Shown here: positions 1 through 5,825 of the stretch, piece by piece | Position numbering within the stretch: the first letter of the stretch is position 1 | How the letters are laid out: each line of letters starts with the position of its first letter | Assembly: GCF_946478835.1 (NCBI RefSeq) | Contig: NZ_CAMLDV010000191.1 | Span: 1-6,102 of the forward strand | Reading direction: 5' to 3' | Length of the DNA stretch: 6,102 bases | From: an uncultured Bdellovibrio sp. | GTDB taxonomy: Bacteria; Bdellovibrionota; Bdellovibrionia; Bdellovibrionales; Bdellovibrionaceae | Translations under genes and position numbers: made by a program | Notes under the pieces: model-generated | The model's input: the letters and a program-made list of their open reading frames with translations, nothing else | Told to the model about the DNA's origin: nothing | Database searches by the model: none

Positions 1-87
1 CAGCAGATGGGAGCCAACCTTTTTGTGCCGAAACCTTTTGAAGATATATTCGCCATCGTAAAAATGGCTGAGGAATTGTTAGCATGA
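1..87 (+). CDS. Response regulator receiver domain, C-terminal end (5' truncated)
   Basis: Only the last 28 residues are in the window, in frame from base 1 to a TGA at 85-87. They read as the end of a CheY-like receiver domain: a Gly-Ala-Asn turn, a short hydrophobic beta strand (LFVPKPF), then a final amphipathic helix ending EELLA. The Lys of the PKPF motif (residue 11 of the visible part) matches the invariant receiver lysine that contacts the phosphorylated Asp. The Pro-Phe after it is also typical. The protein stops right after the last receiver helix, so this is either a stand-alone receiver or a protein with its output domain at the N-terminus. The stop overlaps the rsmD start (ATGA at 84-87), which implies translational coupling. 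Its partner kinase and role cannot be told from here. Confidence 0.75.
   Translation, partial: QQMGANLFVPKPFEDIFAIVKMAEELLA
70..75 (+). promoter_or_regulatory. Ribosome binding site of rsmD
   Basis: GAGGAA lies 8 bases before the ATG at 84, inside the end of the upstream receiver gene. It supports the ATG at 84 as the true rsmD start and fits coupled translation. Confidence 0.6.
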
Positions 88-662
88 GAATTATCGCGGG
101 CAAGTATCGTGGACATCAGTTGGTGGCGTTTAAGGCGGATCACATTCGCCCGACCACAGACCGCGTGAAGGAAACGTTGTTTAATAAAATTCAGTTTCAT
201 ATCGAAGGAGCCAAAGTCGTCGATCTTTTTTGCGGCACAGGCAACTTAGGGATCGAAGCCCTTTCCAGGGATGCCACTTTTTGCACTTTCGTGGAAAAAA
301 ATCCGAAGTCGTTGACGATCACTCGTCAGAATTTGGAGAAGCTCAAGGTTCCCGGTGATCAGTATAAAATTATTAATATGGATGTGATTGCGTATTTGAA
401 ATCCTACAAGGGAGAACCCTTTGACGTGATTTTAGCGGATCCTCCATTCACTGAAAAAATGGCTCACGCCGTAATGGAAGCTGCTAGTCAAAGCGAAGGT
501 TTTGGTGCGCATACAATTATGGCAATTGAGTCAGAAAAAAAAGAACGCATGGAAGAGCGTTATGGTGCTTTGGTTCGTTATAGCCAAAAGGACTACGGGG
601 ACAAGTATTTGAATTTGTTCTGCCATGAAAGCGCTTTAGAGGAAGGCGAAAGCAATGAGTAA
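84..662 (+). CDS. rsmD: 16S rRNA (guanine(966)-N(2))-methyltransferase RsmD
   Basis: A cytoplasmic SAM-dependent enzyme that methylates N2 of G966 in 16S rRNA during assembly of the small ribosomal subunit. The 192-residue length is close to the usual roughly 190-200. The N-terminal MRIIAGKYRG and RPTTDRVKETLFN (residues 22-34) are hallmarks of the family. SAM motif I is VVDLFCGTGNLGIEAL (45-60), the acidic motif II residue is Glu71 (VEKN), and Asp100 lies in motif III. The catalytic DPPF is at 119-122. Family members usually have Ala or Gly where this one has Cys50-Gly-Thr, a mild variation that keeps the G-x-G turn. The start overlaps the receiver gene by four bases (ATGA). The 3' end overlaps coaD by 8 bases. 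rsmD-coaD pairing is common in many bacteria and strengthens both calls. Confidence 0.95.
   Translation: MRIIAGKYRGHQLVAFKADHIRPTTDRVKETLFNKIQFHIEGAKVVDLFCGTGNLGIEALSRDATFCTFVEKNPKSLTITRQNLEKLKVPGDQYKIINMDVIAYLKSYKGEPFDVILADPPFTEKMAHAVMEAASQSEGFGAHTIMAIESEKKERMEERYGALVRYSQKDYGDKYLNLFCHESALEEGESNE
638..646 (+). promoter_or_regulatory. Ribosome binding site of coaD
   Basis: A purine-rich AGAGGAAGG block within the end of rsmD ends 8 bases before the coaD ATG at 655. It supports that start and the overlap arrangement. Confidence 0.55.
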
Positions 663-1137
663 AATCGCGGTTTATCCTGGAAGTTTTGATCCGATCACGA
701 TGGGACACGTTGATATCATCAACCGCATTGCTCGTCAGTACGATCAAGTGATTGTTCTTGTGGCGCAGTCTTCGCAAAAGCAATCCATGTTCACGGCCGA
801 AGAACGCAAAGCTTTGATTGAAAAATCTTTATCGCATTTAAAGAATGTAAAGGTCGATATTTTTGGTGGACTCACTGTAGAGTATATGAAAAAAGCGAAC
901 TCACAGGTCATCGTCAGAGGCCTTCGTGCCGTGGTTGATTTTGAATACGAAATGACGATGGCGAACATGAACAGAAAAATCGCGCCGGAAATTGAAACGC
1001 TGTTGGTTTTTGCAAGCCCCGAGTACTACTACATTTCATCTCGTGGGGTGAAAGAGCTGGCGATTAACGGCGGTGCTTTAAAAGATTTGGTTCCTGAATG
1101 TGTGATCGAGGCATTAGAAAAGAAGATTAAAAAATAA
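655..1137 (+). CDS. coaD: Phosphopantetheine adenylyltransferase (CoaD)
   Basis: Catalyses the fourth step of CoA synthesis: 4'-phosphopantetheine + ATP to dephospho-CoA + PPi, in the cytoplasm. The 160-residue length is the standard size of this hexameric nucleotidyltransferase. The N-terminal strand and loop YPGSFDPITMGH (7-18) contains the TxGH nucleotide-binding motif with Thr15 and His18. VRGLR (87-91) followed by DFEYEM supplies the conserved arginines that bind phosphate and pantetheine groups. The ISSRGVKELA block near 127-136 corresponds to the C-terminal ISS(T/S)xxR-like ATP motif. All key residues that I can place are intact, so the enzyme should be active. It overlaps rsmD by 8 bases and is followed 11 bases later by an aminotransferase gene. 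Confidence 0.96.
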   Translation: MSKIAVYPGSFDPITMGHVDIINRIARQYDQVIVLVAQSSQKQSMFTAEERKALIEKSLSHLKNVKVDIFGGLTVEYMKKANSQVIVRGLRAVVDFEYEMTMANMNRKIAPEIETLLVFASPEYYYISSRGVKELAINGGALKDLVPECVIEALEKKIKK

Positions 1138-1151
1138 AGGAGTGAGAGTTG
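1138..1151 (+). promoter_or_regulatory. Ribosome binding site and TTG start of the aminotransferase gene
   Basis: AGGAG at 1138-1142 lies 6 bases before TTG at 1149-1151. An in-frame TGA at 1143-1145 rules out any upstream start, and no in-frame ATG occurs before the conserved N-terminal motifs, so TTG must be the initiator. The site begins directly after the coaD stop codon. Confidence 0.8.
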
Positions 1152-2351
1152 ATTCAGCTTTCAAAAAGAGCCCAAAATTTGAAGACCTCTCCAACATTGT
1201 TCCTGGTCGCCAAAGCTCGTGAGCTGGCTTCACAAGGACATGACGTGATCTCCCTCACAGTCGGCGAGCCTGACTGGCCGACATTCAAAGCTCCTTCGGA
1301 TGCGGGTATTGAAGCGATTCAAAAAGGGATCACAAAATACACTCCTGCCAATGGCACGATCGAACTTCGCAAAGCCATTTCTGAAAAAATTAAAACTGAG
1401 TTGGGATTTGATTATACTCCCAAAGAAATCACGGTCGCGTCAGGTGCGAAGTATATTATCTTCGCTGCTTTGCAGATGCTTTGCTCGCCTGGGGATGAAG
1501 TGATTGTCGCGACTCCTTACTGGGTGAGTTACCCGACAATGATTGAGCTTGCTGATGGAGTGCCTCACATTGTGGAGTGTGGTGAAGAGGAAAATTTCAA
1601 AATCACCCCGGCCTTACTGGAAAAAGCCATCAACTCAAAAACAAAAGCATTTTTATTCTGCTCTCCAAGCAATCCAACGGGACTTCAATATTCCGCTGAA
1701 GAATTAAAAGCTCTGGCAGAAGTTTTAAGAAGACATCCGCAGGTTGCAATTATTTCTGATGATATTTACAACCGTTTGGTTTTTGATGGTACTAAAGTAG
1801 CTCCGCATATTTTGCAGGTGGCACCTGACTTGCGTGATCGCACCGTTTTGGTGAACGGCGGATCTAAAGCCTACTCGATGACAGGATGGCGCATTGGTTG
1901 GGCTGCGGGACCTGAAAGATTGATTACGGCGATGGCGGATTATCAAAGTCAGTCAACAGGATCTCCTTCAAGCATTTCGCAACATGCTTTATTGGCAGGT
2001 CTTAAAGTCAGTGAATCGGACATTTCCGAAGTCGTGCATAAATTGATCGCGCGAAAAGAATCTGGAATGAAAGAACTTTCTTCGGTGTCGCACTTCAAAG
2101 TCGCGGAACCGCAAGGGGCTTTTTATTTTTGGGTGGATATTCGCTCTTGCCTGGGCAAAACATACAAAGACCGTTTGATCCGCACTTCGAAAGACTTCTG
2201 CGATATCTTGCTTGAAACTTTCTATGTGGCGACAGTTCCAGGTGCAGAGTGTGGCACCGAAGGATTTATGCGTTTAAGTTTCGCCGTTTCAGAAGAAACA
2301 ATGAAACGGGCCATTGTGAGAATGAAAGACTTTGTCGGGCAGCTAGTTTAG
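1149..2351 (+). CDS. aspC: Class I pyridoxal-phosphate aspartate aminotransferase (I-gamma type)
   Basis: Transfers the amino group between aspartate/2-oxoglutarate and oxaloacetate/glutamate, in the cytoplasm. At 400 residues it has the normal length of fold type I aminotransferases. PLP-site residues are all visible: Trp125 in PYWVSYP stacks on the ring, Asn175 is in SNPTG, Asp204 and Tyr207 are in SDDIY, the Schiff-base Lys240 is in GGSKAYSMTGWRIG, and Arg248 binds phosphate. Arg375 (FMRLSFA) would bind the alpha-carboxylate. Lys101 (SGAKYI) aligns with the lysine that recognises the distal carboxylate in Thermus-type I-gamma enzymes, which supports an acidic substrate. Some I-gamma or related I-beta members also use prephenate or other amino acids, so substrate range is less certain than fold. 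Start is TTG. Its stop abuts the next gene. Aspartate feeds beta-alanine and hence CoA in many bacteria, a possible link with coaD (inference). Confidence 0.92.
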   Translation: MIQLSKRAQNLKTSPTLFLVAKARELASQGHDVISLTVGEPDWPTFKAPSDAGIEAIQKGITKYTPANGTIELRKAISEKIKTELGFDYTPKEITVASGAKYIIFAALQMLCSPGDEVIVATPYWVSYPTMIELADGVPHIVECGEEENFKITPALLEKAINSKTKAFLFCSPSNPTGLQYSAEELKALAEVLRRHPQVAIISDDIYNRLVFDGTKVAPHILQVAPDLRDRTVLVNGGSKAYSMTGWRIGWAAGPERLITAMADYQSQSTGSPSSISQHALLAGLKVSESDISEVVHKLIARKESGMKELSSVSHFKVAEPQGAFYFWVDIRSCLGKTYKDRLIRTSKDFCDILLETFYVATVPGAECGTEGFMRLSFAVSEETMKRAIVRMKDFVGQLV

Positions 2352-3020
2352 ATGAAAAAAAAGAACCTTTATTTTTTACTGATTGTGATCGCTGTAGGAA
2401 TTTTATTTCTGATTTTGGGCGATGATGATTTTCAAGAAAAATGGGTTCCTCAATCCTTTCGCAAAAGTGTTTCAAAAAATATTGCGATCACCGAAGGCAC
2501 AGTTTCCCAAGTTCAAGGTGGATCTTCTGAGGGAAATGAAGTCGCGAATATTCCTAAAGTCAGCGCTGCCTTCATTCAGTGGTTTGAAAACGAAGCTCGC
2601 GACATGGAAAAGTCTTCTGCAGATCCGAGGGGCAAAGAGGCACAGCTTAAAGAGGCCGTTCAAAAGATGGAACCTTTTGAGGTGCAGTATCTGAAAGAAA
2701 AATCCTTAAATATGAACCAATCCGCGACTAATCGTATTCTCGCGGTGTATTTAATGACTTTGGCTCCTGAAGTGACGTCGGGGGCTTTGAGCGAAATCGC
2801 GCAAGCTCCCTTGGCAATGCAAGGGGAACACCCGGTGCATTCTCCGGAAGAGACTTTGGCGGCTCAAGAGAAGTCTTTGCGTCGTATGGCGATCGATTCT
2901 TTGATTGAGCAGGCCCGCAAGGATGAAGTCCGCCGTGAGCAAGTAAAGAACGTCATCAGTCAAATTACAGACCGCTCTTTGCGCGAATATGCCGAAAGAA
3001 GCTTTGCCAAGCTCAAATAA
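2352..3020 (+). CDS. Membrane-anchored protein of unknown function, helical
   Basis: I do not recognise this 222-residue protein. It starts with MKKK and a hydrophobic segment of about 18 residues (5-22), then Gly-Asp-Asp-Asp, with no signal-peptidase AxA site and no lipobox Cys. It therefore looks like an N-in, single-pass inner-membrane anchor with the rest in the periplasm. Residues 33-70 are polar and low in predicted structure. From about 70 to the end it is charged and helix-rich, with repeated helix pairs (127-151 and 176-221) that resemble loose HEAT-type helices. There is no Cys. The ATG touches the aminotransferase TAG with no gap. No strong ribosome site is visible upstream (only a weak GGGCAG), so it probably depends on ribosomes finishing the upstream gene. 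It is the last gene of the operon. A structural or adaptor role in the envelope is a guess. Confidence 0.82.
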   Translation: MKKKNLYFLLIVIAVGILFLILGDDDFQEKWVPQSFRKSVSKNIAITEGTVSQVQGGSSEGNEVANIPKVSAAFIQWFENEARDMEKSSADPRGKEAQLKEAVQKMEPFEVQYLKEKSLNMNQSATNRILAVYLMTLAPEVTSGALSEIAQAPLAMQGEHPVHSPEETLAAQEKSLRRMAIDSLIEQARKDEVRREQVKNVISQITDRSLREYAERSFAKLK

Positions 3021-3044
3021 GTAATAGCTGAGATTAAGAAGATT

Positions 3045-3050
3045 TATAAT
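3045..3050 (+). promoter_or_regulatory. Possible -10 element upstream of the secreted metalloprotease-like gene
   Basis: A perfect TATAAT hexamer sits about 94 bases before the ATG at 3144. No good -35 hexamer is found at 15-18 bases upstream (taatag at 17), and the region is AT-rich, so this could be chance. If used, the leader would be roughly 85-90 bases and would include the 9-base tandem repeat and the hairpin near the ribosome site. Confidence 0.3.
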
Positions 3051-3082
3051 AATTTTGTACTGCTGCATTATTAGTCTTTTTT
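3047..3082 (+). terminator. Weak terminator-like AT hairpin after the five-gene operon
   Basis: TAATAAT (3047-3053) can pair with ATTATTA (3067-3073) around a 13-base loop, followed after GTC by six Ts (3077-3082). The stem is only A-U pairs and would be unstable. It is the only terminator-like structure between the operon and the next gene, so readthrough is likely if it is what ends the operon. Confidence 0.2.
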
Positions 3083-3086
3083 CGTG

Positions 3087-3106
3087 ATCTTTTGAATCTT
3101 TTGAAT
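3087..3106 (+). repeat. Tandem 9-base direct repeat in the leader region
   Basis: ATCTTTTGA occurs twice in direct tandem (3087-3095 and 3096-3104), continuing with AT, so 20 bases keep an exact 9-base period. The block is framed by GATCTT (3086-3091) and AAGATC (3107-3112), which form an inverted repeat overlapping it. It could be a small regulator site or simple slippage. Confidence 0.55.
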
Positions 3107-3111
3107 AAGAT

Positions 3112-3138
3112 CCCCTGCAAGTTTTCATAACAGAGGGG
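3112..3138 (+). promoter_or_regulatory. Ribosome binding site within a possible small hairpin
   Basis: The ribosome site for the gene at 3144 is the AGAGGGG block (3132-3138), with GAGG 7 bases before the ATG. CCCCT at 3112-3116 is complementary to AGGGG at 3134-3138, with a 17-base loop, so this site could be masked in a weak 5-bp stem. The ribosome site itself is well supported; the masking is only suggested. Confidence 0.45.
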
Positions 3139-3143
3139 AAATT

Positions 3144-4505
3144 ATGAAAAGACTTGTTTTGCTATTAAGCTTTATCGTGGGCTTTACAGGTTCCACGGCT
3201 CTTGCAGCGGACTGCGTTTCTAAAGCAGAAATGACAGAGATCGCTTCTCACTTCACACAATTCAGAGACCTTGCAAGAAAAGATTTCTGTTTTGACGGTT
3301 CACAAACTTCGAACTTGATTGCCACAATCATGTTCATGAGAAAAACGGCTTTCGAAGCCGACATGCCAAAAAGTTCGGATGAACTTTTCTCAGGCCGTTT
3401 CTCACAAAGCTGGTACAACTACTTCATCGGTCGCATCGATGATCTTGATGTGCAAAGCAGCTGTCCAAAAGGTGTAGGCGCTTACGTTTACGGTTTTGGT
3501 AACACAATGTACATCTGTCCAATGATGTTGACGGATGCCTTCTCGGCTTTGGATCGCGCAAGTGTGTTCATGCATGAGGCTCGTCACATTGACGGTTATC
3601 CTCATACAACATGCTCTCGCGGCGCTCGCAAAGGTTTGCAAGGCGCTTGTGACGTGCGTATTTCTGACGGTGGCTCTTATGCCGTGACTGTGGAAACTTA
3701 CGCTCAGCTTGCAAAATACGCGACAGATCTTCATCCGGCGTTGAAAGCTTACTCTTTGGCTTCTGCTGTGACTTATGCGGATGAAGCGTTTGAAACTCCG
3801 GCACGTGTAGATCGTCAAGATGAACTTCTTTTGATGAGCAATACAAAAGGTTTCTTTTCTTTGGATGTTACAAAGAGCAACCGTGTAGAAACTTTGGGTA
3901 ACACTCCAGCTTTGGGTCACATTGTTTCTCGTGCTCAGCACTTGATCTTGTTCCCTGAAGATAAAAATCTTCCGGCGGAATACCTCTTCACGAAAAATGA
4001 AGGCAAGATTTCTCAAGCGGCAGGGGAAGCTGCGATTGAGTACAACTCACAAACTCCGGCACAAAGAGCAGAGCTTGTGGACTTGCATATTGGTGCTCAA
4101 TGGATGGCGAAGGTTTACGCTGATAAAGTGAAGTTCACATGCGATCCGCGCGCGGCGACTGTGAATGAGCTTCCAATGAACGGTGCAAAGGCCGTTGGTA
4201 TTTTGTACGTGAATGGCTACGACCGCACATCTCGTTTGAATTACTTGATGGCAGACGATGGCAATGTGTATGAATTCGGTTGCACAGAGTCTTTCAGACC
4301 GTTCCTACGCGCTTCTTCTATGAAGCTTGATAAGAACTTCAAACGCATCCACAAAGTGGGCAATATCGTTGTGGGTTTGACTTACGACGGTCACTTGTTC
4401 CAAATCGATGGAACTAAAACAATTGCGATCCAAACGGCGATCGACGGCCAAATCTATGAAATTGCGCCTCGTCAGTCTTACGGATTCTTTAATTCTGCGA
4501 ACTAA
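3144..4505 (+). CDS. Secreted putative zinc metalloprotease with metzincin signature HExxHxxGxxH
   Basis: A 453-residue exported protein that I cannot assign to a named family. Residues 1-21 form a Sec signal peptide (KR, hydrophobic core, ALA|AD cleavage after Ala21). Residues 144-154 read HEARHIDGYPH, an exact HExxHxxGxxH: His144, His148 and His154 would bind zinc, Glu145 would be the general base, and Gly151 gives the turn. A metzincin Met-turn is not obvious: the first Met downstream is Met231, 77 residues after His154. Glu184 (TVETYAQ) is an alternative third ligand if the protein is a gluzincin instead. The mature chain has eight Cys (24, 49, 107, 125, 157, 169, 333, 380), an even number that suits disulfides; Cys157 and Cys169 lie just after the zinc motif. 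The C-terminal part (about 225-445) shows beta-rich DG-x-(V/L/I)-(Y/F) repeats like degenerate propeller blades. Frequent AAC, TTC and CGT codons hint at good expression. Its cell location would be periplasm or outside. Substrate is unknown. Confidence 0.85.
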   Translation: MKRLVLLLSFIVGFTGSTALAADCVSKAEMTEIASHFTQFRDLARKDFCFDGSQTSNLIATIMFMRKTAFEADMPKSSDELFSGRFSQSWYNYFIGRIDDLDVQSSCPKGVGAYVYGFGNTMYICPMMLTDAFSALDRASVFMHEARHIDGYPHTTCSRGARKGLQGACDVRISDGGSYAVTVETYAQLAKYATDLHPALKAYSLASAVTYADEAFETPARVDRQDELLLMSNTKGFFSLDVTKSNRVETLGNTPALGHIVSRAQHLILFPEDKNLPAEYLFTKNEGKISQAAGEAAIEYNSQTPAQRAELVDLHIGAQWMAKVYADKVKFTCDPRAATVNELPMNGAKAVGILYVNGYDRTSRLNYLMADDGNVYEFGCTESFRPFLRASSMKLDKNFKRIHKVGNIVVGLTYDGHLFQIDGTKTIAIQTAIDGQIYEIAPRQSYGFFNSAN

Positions 4506-4534
4506 TTACGTTTGCACGGCCCACACAAGGCTGA

Positions 4535-4547
4535 GGGCTTAAGGCCC
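4535..4547 (+). other. Short GC hairpin after the protease-like gene
   Basis: GGGC (4535-4538) and GCCC (4544-4547) form a 4-bp stem around TTAAG. It is not followed by a T run, so it is not a terminator by itself. It may stabilise the 3' end of the transcript ahead of the strong hairpin 10 bases downstream, or may be chance. Confidence 0.25.
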
Positions 4548-4555
4548 GGAACAAT

Positions 4556-4593
4556 AAAAAAAGGCGAACCCAGTGTTCGCCTTTTTTATTTTT
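4556..4593. terminator. Bidirectional intrinsic terminator between convergent genes
   Basis: GGCGAAC (4563-4569) pairs perfectly with GTTCGCC (4575-4581) around the 5-base loop CCAGT. The A run at 4557-4562 pairs with the T run at 4582-4587, extending the stem to 13 bp. Read on + the stem is followed by T6-A-T5; read on - the A run at 4556-4562 becomes a U run. It lies between the stop of the + gene (4505) and the stop of the - gene (4610), so it can end both transcripts. Confidence 0.92.
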
Positions 4594-4609
4594 AAATTGG
4601 ATCTTCTGC

Positions 4610-5806
4610 TTAGAACAGATTTCTGAAGAACGCGAAGATGCGGGCGAAGAAGCCTTCCTCTTTAAGCGGAGTGGCTTTTTCCACCGAGCTTGGCGAGCGA
4701 TCATCAGCACATTGATATTGAATATCGATCGTGCGACCTGCTGGAACTGGTGTATCGAAGACCAAGTTCATACCTTCAATACGAGATTGCACAGGACCGA
4801 TCGTCGGTGTGATCGTCACCGTGAGGTTTCCGTTATAAGGAGCACACTCCAACGGAACGGAACTCAAAGAATCCTGAATACGGTCAAAGAACAAGTTCAT
4901 ATTTGAAGAGTAGTCGGAGTCACAGATACTTCCGATACCACCGCCTGTGAGGTTTGAAAGTTCGGCGTATTTAAAGCCGTAGTGGCTTTGGTAACCGCCG
5001 CTGTCTTGAGAAGCCTTACAAGAGGAATCGCCCGGTTTCACAATGATGGAGTTTACAGTGAAGCGGCGAGTAGCACCCAAAATTTGTTTTACGAAGTCCA
5101 CGAAGACTGCTGGCTTATCTTCGTTATCTAGTGGTTTAAGTTCGCCTGTATAAAACTGTTGAGAAGCATCACCGCCAATACTTCTTTCGTCTTCGTCGGA
5201 AATAATAATGTAGGCGACAGCGGAGTCGTTACGGTAACAACCGTTGTTTGGTTGATAGCTAGGATCGCCATTCCATACATGCTTATAGGCTGCAAGGATC
5301 GCACGTTCGTCATCAGAGCCGGCCCAACCTGCGCCAATGTAGTTAATTGTATTGGTAAAAATTGTTGAAAGGTTTGCGGTTCCTTTTTTTAGAACCATTC
5401 CTAAGCTAGTATTGCTAGGAGATTGCCAATAAATAGATGCGCCCCAAGCCTTGCTGCCGTCCGACATTGTTAGGGATCGAGTCACCGTCGCACACATTTG
5501 CCAATCAATATTTGAATTCTGAAGCTTCGTCACAAACCCGGCAAGGTTCGCTGCTAATTTCTGGTTATCAGGCAACATCGAGTTGGAGTCATCAACCACA
5601 AGAACGATATCAAGTTTGTTGTTCGTCGCCGTCACCGTATTATTGTAGTGAACATCACGCAAACTTGTCGGTGGAGTAGTTGTGGGTGTCGGAGTGGGGC
5701 TTGAGTTCGGATCGACTTTGACGTCTTCTTCTGATGATGCTGAAAACTTCACAGGCCCGCAAGCAGACAACAACAACACCATCGCCAATACTGATGCACG
5801 GAACAT
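4610..5806 (-). CDS. VWA-domain lipoprotein
   Basis: A 398-residue exported lipoprotein. The start is taken at 5806, not the longer in-frame ATG at 5887, because a strong GGGGAG lies 5 bases upstream and the reading frame opens at once into a lipoprotein signal: short basic start, hydrophobic stretch, and lipobox LSAC with the acylated Cys16. Gly17 and Pro18 follow, without the Asp that retains lipoproteins in the inner membrane of enterobacteria, so the outer membrane is likely. Residues 36-48 are a Pro/Thr linker (PTPTPTTTPPT). A von Willebrand factor A domain spans about 65-320: LDIVLVVDDSNSM holds the MIDAS DxSxS (Asp72, Ser74, Ser76), GSDDER is at 163-168, and IISDED has Asp204 as the second MIDAS Asp. 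It should bind a divalent cation and a protein partner. Six further Cys (105, 190, 263, 295, 321, 366) could form disulfides. Residues 325-368 look like a small beta domain. The end is Phe-rich (FFARIFAFFRNLF). The partner is unknown. Confidence 0.88.
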   Translation of the reverse strand: MFRASVLAMVLLLSACGPVKFSASSEEDVKVDPNSSPTPTPTTTPPTSLRDVHYNNTVTATNNKLDIVLVVDDSNSMLPDNQKLAANLAGFVTKLQNSNIDWQMCATVTRSLTMSDGSKAWGASIYWQSPSNTSLGMVLKKGTANLSTIFTNTINYIGAGWAGSDDERAILAAYKHVWNGDPSYQPNNGCYRNDSAVAYIIISDEDERSIGGDASQQFYTGELKPLDNEDKPAVFVDFVKQILGATRRFTVNSIIVKPGDSSCKASQDSGGYQSHYGFKYAELSNLTGGGIGSICDSDYSSNMNLFFDRIQDSLSSVPLECAPYNGNLTVTITPTIGPVQSRIEGMNLVFDTPVPAGRTIDIQYQCADDRSPSSVEKATPLKEEGFFARIFAFFRNLF

Positions 5807-5811
5807 ACACA

Positions 5812-5820
5812 CTCCCCTTT
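5812..5820 (-). promoter_or_regulatory. Ribosome binding site deciding the lipoprotein start
   Basis: On the minus strand AAAGGGGAG runs from 5820 to 5812, leaving 5 bases to the ATG at 5806. This strong site plus the immediate lipoprotein signal peptide fixes the start and argues against the ATG at 5887. Confidence 0.8.
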
Positions 5821-5825
5821 CATGC

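Noticed and set aside
3055..3083. Promoter with TTGTAC (3055-3060) as -35 for the gene at 3144
   Set aside because: The hexamer 17 bases downstream is TTTTTC, which does not resemble a -10 element.
2751..3128. 125-codon minus-strand frame across the end of the membrane protein gene
   Set aside because: No ribosome site or recognisable domain; it lies mostly opposite a well-supported gene.
3204..3218. Lipobox at Cys24 of the protease-like protein
   Set aside because: The residues before Cys24 are Ala-Ala-Asp. Asp at -1 is not accepted by the lipoprotein signal peptidase, while ALA|AD is a good type I signal peptidase site.
3402..4016. 204-codon open frame on the minus strand inside the protease-like gene
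   Set aside because: It is opposite a gene with signal peptide, zinc motif and ribosome site. Its product is rich in His, Cys and Arg without domain features, as expected from reading the complement of a biased coding sequence.
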